DNA of 64,000 nucleotides from Acidobacteriota bacterium (GTDB taxonomy: Bacteria; Actinomycetota; Acidimicrobiia; Acidimicrobiales; Microtrichaceae), in NCBI GenBank assembly GCA_003577145.1, contig QEUP01000002.1:1-64000 (forward strand). Direction: 5' to 3'. Within the stretch, counting starts at the first letter, position 1. Every line of letters starts with the position of its first letter. The notes below the pieces were generated by a model. It was not told the DNA's origin, searched no databases, and saw only the letters and a list, made by a program, of their open reading frames with translations. A program made the position numbers and the translations under genes. Positions 36,524 through 43,668 of the stretch are shown in pieces.

Positions 36524-37247
36524 CCGCCCGTGGCAGTTCGAGGCGGTGCGAGGCCAGCAGCTCCGCATCCGAGAGAAGGGTGGGGGTCGGGCCGTCGGCG
36601 ACGATGGTCCCGTTGTCGATGATGACTGACCGGGGACACAACTCGGCGGCGTACAGCAGGTCGTGAGTGACGACCAGGGTCGTCCGGCGCGTGTCGTCGA
36701 GGATCTCAGCGAGCTCTCGGCGGGCGAAGGGATCGAGGTTGGCCGAGGGTTCGTCGAACACGAGCATGGTCGGTTCCATGGCAAGGACGGTGGCGAGGGC
36801 GACCCGGCGGCGTTCTCCCAGGCTGAGGTGATGCGGAGCTCGTTCGGCCGCCCCGGTCATCCCGACGCTGGCGAGGGCACGCGTCACTCGGTCATCGAGG
36901 TCCGCTCCGGTGAGGCCGAGGTTGGCAGGACCGAAGGCCACGTCCTGGCGAACGGTGGGCATGAACAGCTGATCGTCGGGGTCCTGGAACACGATCCCGA
37001 CCCGTCGCCGGACCTCTGTCAGGTTTGCGGAGTCGATGGGCATCCCGTCGATCTCGACCCGGCCGGCGGTGGGGCGCAGGATCCCGTTGAGGTGGAGTAC
37101 CAGCGTTGTCTTGCCCGACCCGTTGGGCCCGAGCAGCGCGACCCGTTCGCCGACGCCGACGCTGAGGTTGACGTCCCGGAGTGCGGTGTGCCCGTCGGGG
37201 TAGTCGAACCCGACTCCCCTGAGCCGCAACGCGGGTCCGTCGCTCAT
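36462..37247 (-). CDS. cbiO: Cobalt/nickel ECF transporter ATPase
   Basis: 261-residue ABC ATPase. Walker A GPNGSGKTT (40-48), Q-loop FQDPDDQLF (the energy-coupling-factor hallmark), signature LSLGERRRVAL, Walker B MLVFDEPSANLD and switch His in VVTHDLLYA. It powers the CbiMQ membrane unit. ATG 37247 overlaps the cbiQ stop (ATGA). The GC-rich C-terminal tail overlaps the end of the P-type ATPase gene on the other strand. Confidence 0.93.
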   Translation of the reverse strand: MSDGPALRLRGVGFDYPDGHTALRDVNLSVGVGERVALLGPNGSGKTTLVLHLNGILRPTAGRVEIDGMPIDSANLTEVRRRVGIVFQDPDDQLFMPTVRQDVAFGPANLGLTGADLDDRVTRALASVGMTGAAERAPHHLSLGERRRVALATVLAMEPTMLVFDEPSANLDPFARRELAEILDDTRRTTLVVTHDLLYAAELCPRSVIIDNGTIVADGPTPTLLSDAELLASHRLELPRAVTLALDQPVLPGRDERSTSA

Positions 37248-38008
37248 CGCATGATCGCGACGAGAGCTACGGCCCAGGCGGCGCAGGGCCAGGCAGCGGC
37301 AGGGAACCAGCTGAGTGGTTCGCGGCCCGTCAATGCGGTGGGAAGCCGGCCGGTGAAGCCGCGGGCGAGCATGGCGCGATGTACCCGCTCGCCGCGTTCG
37401 AATGACCTGACGAACAGGGTGCCGGCGGTCGCGGCTACGGCGCGTCCCTGCCAGAGCCAGAGGGGATTGTCGCATCTCGAGAGCCGAGCCACCTGGAGAC
37501 GGTGCAGTTGGCCGACGATGACGTCGAGGTAGCGGATCATGAACGCAGCGATGGCCGTGATCACCCGCGGGCAGCGCAGCCGTTCGAGGCCGTGGAGAAT
37601 GTCGGGGACGCGTGTCGACCAGGCCAGCACCACTGTCGCAGCCGTCCCCAACGTGGCTTTGGCCAGGATCGACCACGCCGTCCAGCAGCCGTTGATCGAG
37701 ACGCTGACGCCGAGGATCTCACGCTCGGGCCCGCTGCCGGTGAACGGCAGGGCGAGGGCGAACACCACGAAGGGGATCTCGATCAGCAGTCGGCGACCCA
37801 GCACCTTCAACGGGAGTCGCGCTCCCACGGCCGCCACGGCGACAAGCAACGCGTAGGCGCTGAACGCCGGGACGGCCCGGGAGGGAGTCGCGACCACTGC
37901 GAGCAAGAAGCCACAGAGACACACGAGTTTGACGGTCGCGTCGATCGAGTGCACCCGCGTGTCGAGCGGTGTGTGGAGAGAATCGGTGGAATGGTGGCCG
38001 CCGCTCAT
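37244..38008 (-). CDS. cbiQ: Cobalt/nickel ECF transporter transmembrane protein
   Basis: 254 residues. Five or six hydrophobic helices with the two ATPase-coupling Ala-Arg-Gly motifs, the second seen as AMLARGFTG. VHSIDATVKL near the start and ERLRCPRVITAIAAFMIRY are typical of CbiQ/EcfT. The N-terminus is His-rich (MSGGHHSTDSLHT). ATG 38008 overlaps the PDGLE stop (ATGA); the longer frame upstream is a shadow. Confidence 0.92.
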   Translation of the reverse strand: MSGGHHSTDSLHTPLDTRVHSIDATVKLVCLCGFLLAVVATPSRAVPAFSAYALLVAVAAVGARLPLKVLGRRLLIEIPFVVFALALPFTGSGPEREILGVSVSINGCWTAWSILAKATLGTAATVVLAWSTRVPDILHGLERLRCPRVITAIAAFMIRYLDVIVGQLHRLQVARLSRCDNPLWLWQGRAVAATAGTLFVRSFERGERVHRAMLARGFTGRLPTALTGREPLSWFPAAAWPCAAWAVALVAIMR

Positions 38009-38376
38009 GTGGTGGCCGCAGGCCGGTTGCGGTTCGAGCGACAACGCGTTGAGCGGCGCGACGAACGACTGGACGAGCGGGGCGATGCGCGCGACGCCGC
38101 CCACACCAGCCCTAGGGTGATGGCGAAGGTGGTGATCACGCCGACCACCCCGGCGAGCCCGGTGGCGAGCCCAGGGTCGTCGACGCTCCTGGCGGTGTAG
38201 TCCGCGAACGGAGCACCATCCAGTGCGTGGGGTTGCTCGCCTGTGTCCAGGGCGTTGTCTGCGGCGACCTTTTCGAGCCCGTCGGGTTGGGAGCTCGCGT
38301 AACGGCTCACGACGAACGCAGAAACGAGCGCGACCGCCAACCCGGCCACCAGGAACCAGGACATGCGACGGCTCAT
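38005..38376 (-). CDS. PDGLE-domain protein, CbiN-like component
   Basis: 123 residues: an N-terminal transmembrane helix (about 7-24), then SSQPDGLEKVAAD which gives the domain its name, a periplasm-facing loop, and a second helix (about 73-93). PDGLE proteins replace or accompany CbiN next to CbiM in cobalt/nickel uptake systems and are needed for transport in studied cases. Overlaps both neighbours by ATGA. Confidence 0.88.
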   Translation of the reverse strand: MSRRMSWFLVAGLAVALVSAFVVSRYASSQPDGLEKVAADNALDTGEQPHALDGAPFADYTARSVDDPGLATGLAGVVGVITTFAITLGLVWAASRASPRSSSRSSRRSTRCRSNRNRPAATT

Positions 38377-39053
38377 GCCTGCACCGCCGACAGCTGCGCC
38401 TGCTTCTCGATACCCCTGGCTCCATGGATCAGGTCCGGTCGGGATGCCAGCACCGCCCCGACGGTCAGCGTGGTGATGAGCGCCTCACCGACGCCTATCA
38501 GGACGTGCACGCCGAGCATTGCTGCAGCGACGGTGCTCACCGGTGCAGCGCCGTTGCCGCCGATGGCGAACTCGAGCGTGAAGGCTGCGGCCGCGAGCAC
38601 CACCGACGTGAAAGCGGCGAACGCCGTGGCCGTCATCACGCCGATACGGGAGGCCGGCAACACCCGGCGCGCGAGCCAGAACAGCCCGTAACCGGCGAAG
38701 GCGGGCACAAAGGCCATGTTGATGACGTTCAGCCCCAGTGCGCTGACCCCGCCGTCGGCGAACAGCAGGCTCTGCACGACGAGCACGGTCGTGAGCGCCA
38801 ACGCTCCCAACCAGGGTCCCACGAGGACAGCCGCGAGCAGCCCGCCCATGAGGTGGCCAGAGGTTCCGCCGGCCACCGGGAAGTTCAGCATCTGTGCCGA
38901 GAAGACGAACGCCGCGACCAGCCCTGTCATCGGCGCTCGCGACTCGAGCGTGTCACGGCCGGCCTGGCGTAGCGATGCCGCCGTGGCTCCGATGGCGACG
39001 ACTCCCGCGGCGATCGAACTCTGCGCATCGAGGAACCCGTCAGGTATGTGCAT
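38373..39053 (-). CDS. cbiM: Cobalt/nickel ECF substrate-binding membrane protein
   Basis: 226 residues beginning MHIPDGFLD. The Met1-His2 N-terminus chelates the metal in CbiM/NikM, which fixes the start at ATG 39053 rather than the longer frame; AGGAGGG lies upstream. A second conserved His is in GTSGHLMGG. Six to seven helices. First gene of cbiM-PDGLE-cbiQ-cbiO. No cobalamin riboswitch is seen in the 95-bp divergent gap, so metal control is probably by the adjacent Fur-family protein. Confidence 0.93.
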   Translation of the reverse strand: MHIPDGFLDAQSSIAAGVVAIGATAASLRQAGRDTLESRAPMTGLVAAFVFSAQMLNFPVAGGTSGHLMGGLLAAVLVGPWLGALALTTVLVVQSLLFADGGVSALGLNVINMAFVPAFAGYGLFWLARRVLPASRIGVMTATAFAAFTSVVLAAAAFTLEFAIGGNGAAPVSTVAAAMLGVHVLIGVGEALITTLTVGAVLASRPDLIHGARGIEKQAQLSAVQA

Positions 39054-39148
39054 CAGACTCCCTCCTGCAAGCAAATCGCAGCAGAGTCTGCCACACCAGG
39101 GCCCGCCGGTGGGGCGGCGCAGCGGACCGGCGCGGCATACTCGTCGGC

Positions 39149-39583
39149 GTGAGCGCTACCGGCATCACCCTCGAGGATCTCGTCGCCGAGCTACGCGACC
39201 GGGGGCAGCGAGCGACCACCGCGCGGCGCGCTGTGCTCGCCGAGATCCTCGCAGCCGGTGACACCCACCTCTCAGCGGAGGACCTCGCTCGTCGGATCCA
39301 GCGACAGCACCCGGCGATCCACCTCTCGACCGTCTACCGAACGCTCGACGCCCTCACTGAAGCCGGGCTGATCGCCGTGGCACGGTTCCGTGACCAACCT
39401 GTCACCTACCACCTCGCAGTCGACGTCCATCATCACGCTCTGTGCACGAACTGCGGGGCGACCATCAACCTCCCGCCTGGGGCCCTGGACCCGCTGCGGC
39501 GCCGGCTCCGGCGTGACCACGGCTTTCGTGCCGACCCCCGTCACCTCACCATCCCGGGGGTGTGCGAACGCTGCGCGAGGTGA
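39149..39583 (+). CDS. Fur family metal-responsive regulator
   Basis: 144 residues from GTG 39149. Winged helix (about 8-80) with HLSTVYRTLDALTEAGLI; metal and dimer site residues VDVHHHALCTNCG; a second Cys pair (CERC) at the C-terminus for structural zinc. It could be Zur, Nur or Fur; divergence from a cobalt/nickel importer suggests a nickel or cobalt response. The shared upstream region is 95 bp; I found no convincing palindromic box in it. Confidence 0.88.
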   Translation: MSATGITLEDLVAELRDRGQRATTARRAVLAEILAAGDTHLSAEDLARRIQRQHPAIHLSTVYRTLDALTEAGLIAVARFRDQPVTYHLAVDVHHHALCTNCGATINLPPGALDPLRRRLRRDHGFRADPRHLTIPGVCERCAR

Positions 39584-39633
39584 GCAGAACATCGCCATAT
39601 CGCAGTGGTGCGACATCGGGGACGAGGTGGCGG

Positions 39634-39702
39634 CATCAGCCGGTCGTCGCGCTCGGCCGCGATCAGCGCTCCTGTGTCGTAGGTGAGCCCTCCGGCGCTC
39701 AC
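39634..39702 (-). pseudogene. Truncated PIN-domain toxin (VapC) N-terminal remnant
   Basis: From GTG 39702 the frame reads VSAGGLTYDTGALIAAERDDR, the first beta-strand of a PIN toxin with its catalytic Asp (YDTGALIAAE). The similarity stops abruptly after about 22 residues and the rest of the PIN domain is missing before the Fur gene end. The GTG overlaps the antitoxin-remnant stop (GTGA), the standard vapBC arrangement. Confidence 0.6.
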
Positions 39703-39911
39703 GCGGTCTTCGCGATTCGGTCACCCAGGAGCCGATCGAGAAGCGCTTCTCCGGCCGCCCGCTCCTCGGCGGTTCAGTTCACCAGCCTCGGCTTCCCACT
39801 CACGGATGCCGAGCATGCCCTCGCGGAGGAGCAGCTTGTCCTCCGCCGCCGCTGACAGCCATGACGAGAACGACACCCCGTCCTCGTCAGCCGCCTGTTC
39901 TTCGGCGGTCA
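39699..39911 (-). pseudogene. Decayed antitoxin (VapB/RHH type), frameshifted
   Basis: Reads LTAEEQAADEDGVSFSSWL, AAAEDKLLLREG, REWEAEAGEL, then continues in another frame as EERAAGEALLDRLLGDRIAK to a stop at 39699. A single extra base near 39773 explains the frame change: without it the junction would read GELTAEERAAG, as in many intact antitoxins of this type. The DNA-binding N-terminal strand is also missing where the arsR-rhodanese gene ends. 39584-39908 therefore holds a dying toxin-antitoxin locus and no intact gene. Confidence 0.62.
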
Positions 39912-40595
39912 GGTGGTGACGGGAGCGGTCTTTGACCCGGTGTCGACGGGTAGCCCGGCTCGGCGCCATTCGGGGAATCCCTCTTCGAGGCGGCGGGCGG
40001 TGACGCCGTCGGATTCGAGGGCGCGTACGGCCTCGCAGGCGTAGGCGCAGAACGGGCCCCGGCAGTATGCGACGACCTGGGCGTCGCGGGGAACCTTGCG
40101 GAGCTGGTCGTAGAGGCGCAAGGGGTCGATGGGCACCGCGGTGGGGATGTGGCCCGCTTCGTACTCCGCGAGTGGGCGGACGTCGAGGACGACCACGTTG
40201 CCGGTGTCGAGGTCGCCGGCCAGTTCCTCGCGGGTGACCGTGGCGATGTCGTCCCGGGGACCGAGGTAGGCGTCGACGTAGTCGGAGATCCCGGCGACGT
40301 GGCGTGATGCGACATCGCGCAGAGCAGACCACAGCTCGGCGACGCGCTCGCTCGTCAGTCGGTAGTAGACGTGGTTGCCTTCCCTGCGCGTGGCGACGAG
40401 CCCCGAGCGGGCGAGGACCTGGAGGTGGTGCGAGGTGTTGGCGGTGGTCTGGCCGATCTCGCCGGCCAGCACCTCGACGGATCGCTCGCCTTGGGAGAGC
40501 ACGTCGACCAACTCGGCGCGGCGCCCGTGGCCGAGCGCCTTGGCCACCTCGGCCAACCGGTCGAACAACGCCTCCTTCGCTGCTCGGTCTGCCAT
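39909..40595 (-). CDS. ArsR family regulator fused to a rhodanese domain
   Basis: 228 residues. ArsR winged helix (about 8-92) with TTANTSHHLQVLARSGLVATRREGNHVYY, then a rhodanese domain (about 115-222) with the active-site loop YCRGPFCAYAC: Cys178, Cys183 and Cys187. The HTH part has no Cys, so classic metal sensing through CxC is unlikely; the sulfur-accepting Cys178 is the obvious sensor of persulfide or another reactive sulfur species. ATG 40595 has GAGGAGG upstream. Divergent from the methyltransferase operon across a region with two operator-like repeats. Confidence 0.9.
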   Translation of the reverse strand: MADRAAKEALFDRLAEVAKALGHGRRAELVDVLSQGERSVEVLAGEIGQTTANTSHHLQVLARSGLVATRREGNHVYYRLTSERVAELWSALRDVASRHVAGISDYVDAYLGPRDDIATVTREELAGDLDTGNVVVLDVRPLAEYEAGHIPTAVPIDPLRLYDQLRKVPRDAQVVAYCRGPFCAYACEAVRALESDGVTARRLEEGFPEWRRAGLPVDTGSKTAPVTT

Positions 40596-40658
40596 CGGCT
40601 CCTCCTCTTGGTCACCAACCGGTCGGACGCAGCCCGTGAGCCTAGCTGCTGTCATCAG

Positions 40659-40678
40659 CTATTCAAACAACTACTTGA
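40659..40678. promoter_or_regulatory. ArsR operator-like site 1
   Basis: CTATTCAAACAACTACTTGA; an imperfect TTCA-N10-TGA(A) dyad, AT-rich against the background, 63 bp from the arsR-rhodanese start. It matches site 2 at 18 of 20 positions. Confidence 0.6.
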
Positions 40679-40707
40679 CGAGTCGGCTCATTCGGGTTAG
40701 AACTCAT

Positions 40708-40727
40708 CTATTCATACAATTACTTGA
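40708..40727. promoter_or_regulatory. ArsR operator-like site 2
   Basis: CTATTCATACAATTACTTGA, followed by A, giving the dyad TTCA-N10-TGAA. It is 49 bp from site 1 and immediately upstream of the methyltransferase translation signals. Two near-identical sites in a divergent promoter fit autoregulation and control of the operon by the ArsR-rhodanese protein. Confidence 0.6.
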
Positions 40728-40733
40728 ACAAAC

Positions 40734-40779
40734 GAGGGGGAATCGTGATCGAGAAGGAGGGGGAATCGTGATCGAGAAG
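40734..40779 (+). repeat. Perfect 23-bp tandem duplication covering RBS and GTG start
   Basis: A 23-bp unit (40734-40756) containing GAGGGGG, a GTG and the next three codons is repeated exactly at 40757-40779. Since 23 is not a multiple of three, the first GTG (40745) opens a separate 8-codon frame, V-I-E-K-E-G-E-S-stop, whose TGA (40769-40771) overlaps the real GTG at 40768. Each GTG has its own ribosome site. Confidence 0.9.
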
Positions 40780-41559
40780 ACGACGACGGCAACTCGGATC
40801 ACCGTCGATCCCGAAGCGCTGCGGGCCGAGGTCCGGGTGAAGTACAGCGAGGTGGCGACCAACCCCGAGGGGCAGTTCCACTTCCACACCGGCCGCCGGC
40901 TCGCTGAGCTGCTCGACTACCCGGCGGACATCTGTGCCGCCCTCCCAGACGAGGCGTTGGCCAGCTTCGCCGGTGTGGACAATCCCTTTGGTGCGGGGCG
41001 CCTGCCGGTGGGAGGTCGCGTCGTCGACTTGGGTTCGGGCGGTGGGTTCGACTGCTTCGTGGCGGCCGAGCTGGTCGGGGCGACCGGCTCGGTGATCGGC
41101 GTGGACATGACCCCGGCCATGTTGGAACGGTCGCGACGGGTCGCAGAGCAGCTCGAGGCCGGCAACGTCGAGTTCCGGGAAGGCATCCTCGAGGCCCTGC
41201 CAGTGCCCGACGGCTGGGCCGACGTGGTGATCAGCAACGGTGTGCTCAACCTCGTGGCCGACAAGGCAAAGGTCCTGGCTGAGGCGCATCGGGTGCTGCG
41301 TCCGGGCGGCGTCCTGCAGTTCGCCGACATCGCCGTCGGGGGCGAGGTCCCCGAAGCGGCCAAGTGCGACATCGAGCTGTGGACCGACTGCATCGCCGGT
41401 GGGTTGTCGGTCGACGAGTGGTGCCGGCTCATCGAGGACGCGGGGTTCGCCGACCTCGCCGTGGGCCTGGCGACCGACACCTTCGGCGGCGCCGCCGGCG
41501 AGGGACGAGCCAGGGCCTTCGACGTCTACGCCCACACCTTCCGGGCGGGCAGGCCATGA
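40768..41559 (+). CDS. ArsM-like SAM-dependent methyltransferase
   Basis: 263 residues. Motif I VVDLGSGGGFDCF (about 90-102), GVDMTPAMLERSR, EGILEALPVPDGWADVVISNGVLNL, and HRVLRPGG. The overall layout is that of arsenite methyltransferase ArsM, but the arsenite-binding Cys of the SNCVxN motif is Gly here (SNGVLN), although a later Cys pair (AKCDIELWTDCIAGG) is kept. So the methyl acceptor may be a sulfur, selenium or tellurium compound or a thiol rather than As(III). First gene of a four-gene operon; stop overlaps the TusA-like start (ATGA). Confidence 0.82.
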   Translation: MIEKTTTATRITVDPEALRAEVRVKYSEVATNPEGQFHFHTGRRLAELLDYPADICAALPDEALASFAGVDNPFGAGRLPVGGRVVDLGSGGGFDCFVAAELVGATGSVIGVDMTPAMLERSRRVAEQLEAGNVEFREGILEALPVPDGWADVVISNGVLNLVADKAKVLAEAHRVLRPGGVLQFADIAVGGEVPEAAKCDIELWTDCIAGGLSVDEWCRLIEDAGFADLAVGLATDTFGGAAGEGRARAFDVYAHTFRAGRP

Positions 41560-41828
41560 CCGCTCCGGAACGGCTGCCGGATCGCGTGCTCGACGCGCCC
41601 GGGGTGGCGTGTGTGGACCTCACCCCGCTCATCGCCGGGGTCATGAGAGAGCTCCCACCGGGCGCGCTGCTCGAGGTTCGCAGCGACGACCCCGCTGCCC
41701 GCATGGGCATGCCGGCATGGTGCCGCCTCACCAGCAATCCGCTGCACCGCAGCGTCGAGGGACCCGATCCCGACGCCGGCCTCACATCCGACCAGACCAT
41801 CTTCTACGTCACCAAGAAGGAGCACTGA
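41556..41828 (+). CDS. TusA-like sulfur-carrier protein
   Basis: 90 residues. LDAPGVACVDLTPLIAGVM...LPPGALLEVRSDDPAARMGMPAWCRLT follows the TusA/SirA pattern (LDxxGxxCxxP, then a two-layer beta-alpha sandwich with SDDPAA and PxWC). Cys19 corresponds to the persulfide-carrying Cys; the usual CPxP is CVDL here, so the loop is divergent. Coupled by ATGA to the methyltransferase and 3 bp from the DsrE-like gene. Confidence 0.75.
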   Translation: MTAPERLPDRVLDAPGVACVDLTPLIAGVMRELPPGALLEVRSDDPAARMGMPAWCRLTSNPLHRSVEGPDPDAGLTSDQTIFYVTKKEH

Positions 41829-41831
41829 GCC

Positions 41832-42200
41832 ATGTCCACCAGCCCCACCCTTCTGATCCAGGGCACCAAGGGTGCCGAAGACGCCGAGAAAGCCAGCCTG
41901 CCGTTCATCGTCGGCAACGTCGCCGCGACCGCCGAGCAGGACGCGGTGATCTTCCTGACCTCCGAGGCCGTGCGTATGGCGACCGTCGGCTACGCCGACT
42001 CGGTCCAGTACGCGGAGAACCCGCCGACCGGCAAGATCCTGGCCGACTTCGTCGCCAACGGCGGGCGTATCTGGGCATGCGGCGCCTGCACGGGCCCGCG
42101 GGGTATCACCGCCGACGACCTTGTCGACGGGGCCAGCATCGTGACCGCGGCCAACCTCGTCGAAGCGCTCGTCGACGGAGCCTCGGCCGTCGCCTTCTGA
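41832..42200 (+). CDS. DsrE family protein
   Basis: 122 residues. DsrE/F fold with TLLIQGTKGAEDAEKASLPFIVGNVAA, AVIFLTSEAVRMAT and a C-terminal WACGACTGPRGI loop: Cys83/Cys86 occupy the position of the active Cys of DsrE-like sulfur-transfer proteins. It would exchange persulfide with the TusA-like partner directly upstream. Soluble and cytoplasmic. Confidence 0.85.
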   Translation: MSTSPTLLIQGTKGAEDAEKASLPFIVGNVAATAEQDAVIFLTSEAVRMATVGYADSVQYAENPPTGKILADFVANGGRIWACGACTGPRGITADDLVDGASIVTAANLVEALVDGASAVAF

Positions 42201-42229
42201 GCGGGGCCGACCATCCCTGGTGAATGTGA

Positions 42230-43552
42230 GTGCTCCACCGACCGGTGACGGTCACCCCACACGAACCGCCAGCCGTGGCATCGCCGCGGTTGGGGCTGCG
42301 CGAGAACCTCGGTCAGTTCCTGCTGCTGGTCGCGATCAACGCCTTGGTCGGCGGGATGATCGGCCAGGAGCGCACCGTGCTCCCGCTGCTCGCCGAGGAG
42401 ACCTTCGGTCTCGCCGCGTTCTCCTCGACCCTCACGTTCATCGTGGCGTTCGGGATCGTCAAGGCCGCCACCAACTTCTTCGCCGGCACCCTCTCGGACC
42501 GGTTCGGCCGCAAGCCGGTCCTGGTTGCCGGCTGGCTGATAGGTCTCCCGGTGCCGCTGCTGTTGATCTGGGCGCCCTCATGGGGCTGGGTGATCGCCGC
42601 CAACGTCCTGTTGGGCATCAACCAGGGGCTCACGTGGTCGACGACGGTGATCATGAAGATCGACCTCGTCGGCCCGGCCAAGCGCGGCCTGGCCATGGGC
42701 TTCAACGAAGCCGCCGGTTACGGCGCCGTCGCCCTCACCGCGCTGGCCACCGGGCTCATCGCGTCGAACTACGGGCTGCGGCCCGAGCCGTTCTACCTCG
42801 GGCTCGCCTTCGCCGCGCTGGGCCTCGGCCTCTCGACCGTGCTCGTGCGCGAGACCCACGGCCACGCCCGCCACGAAGCCGCCACCCATACCACCATCGC
42901 CGACCACCTCCGCGGCGAGCTCACCACCGGTGAGATCTTCCGGCTCACCTCGTTCCGAGAGAGGGCGCTGTCGTCGTGCAGCCAAGCCGGGCTGGTCAAC
43001 AACCTCAACGACGGCCTCGCCTGGGGCCTGTTCCCCCTCTACTTCGCCGCCGCCGGTCTCCCGGTGGCGCGTATCGGGATCCTCGCCGCGCTCTACCCGG
43101 CCGTGTGGGGCCTGGGTCAGCTCGTCACCGGTGGAGTGTCGGACCGGATAGGACGCAAGCCCCTCATCGCCGGTGGCATGTTGCTCCAGGCCGCCGCCCT
43201 CGCTCTTGTCGCCGCGACGGAAGGCTTCGCCACCTGGGCAGCCGGCGCGTTGCTGCTCGGTGTCGGCACCGCCATGGTGTACCCGACTCTGCTCGCCGCC
43301 GTCGGCGACGTCGCCCACCCCACCTGGCGGGCCCGCTCGGTCGGCGTATACCGGCTGTGGCGCGACGGGGGCTTCGCCGTCGGCGCCCTCCTCGCCGGTG
43401 TCGTCGCCGACATCCTCGGGCCCACCGCAGCGATCTATGCGGTCGCCGCCATCACCGCCGCCTCCGGGATCGTCGTCGTCGTGCGGATGTATGAGACCCA
43501 CCCCCGTCACGAACGGGTGACGATCCCTGTCGAGGCCGACTTCGAGAGCTGA
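42230..43552 (+). CDS. MFS transporter of the ArsR-rhodanese operon
   Basis: 440 residues, 12 predicted helices. DRFGRKPVLVAGW (loop 2-3 motif A) and DRIGRKPLIAGG in the second half are classical MFS motifs. It follows the DsrE gene by 29 bp and is the last gene of the operon. GTG 42230 or GTG 42245 may be the start; no strong ribosome site is visible. Context suggests export of the methylated or sulfur-bearing product, but that is inference. Confidence 0.83.
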   Translation: MLHRPVTVTPHEPPAVASPRLGLRENLGQFLLLVAINALVGGMIGQERTVLPLLAEETFGLAAFSSTLTFIVAFGIVKAATNFFAGTLSDRFGRKPVLVAGWLIGLPVPLLLIWAPSWGWVIAANVLLGINQGLTWSTTVIMKIDLVGPAKRGLAMGFNEAAGYGAVALTALATGLIASNYGLRPEPFYLGLAFAALGLGLSTVLVRETHGHARHEAATHTTIADHLRGELTTGEIFRLTSFRERALSSCSQAGLVNNLNDGLAWGLFPLYFAAAGLPVARIGILAALYPAVWGLGQLVTGGVSDRIGRKPLIAGGMLLQAAALALVAATEGFATWAAGALLLGVGTAMVYPTLLAAVGDVAHPTWRARSVGVYRLWRDGGFAVGALLAGVVADILGPTAAIYAVAAITAASGIVVVVRMYETHPRHERVTIPVEADFES

Positions 43553-43668
43553 TTCCTCAGGCGCAGACGCCATGCGGAGCCCGGCACCGGTCGAGCTTCG
43601 CCACATCTGCCGACGGCCGGCGGGGTGTCGTTTCGTGTAACCACCTGGCTTGTCATTAGGGTGCGCGC

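Noticed and set aside
39054-39148. Possible Fur box or cobalamin riboswitch before cbiM
   Set aside because: Only a weak CTGC...GCAG dyad is present and the gap is too short for a riboswitch.
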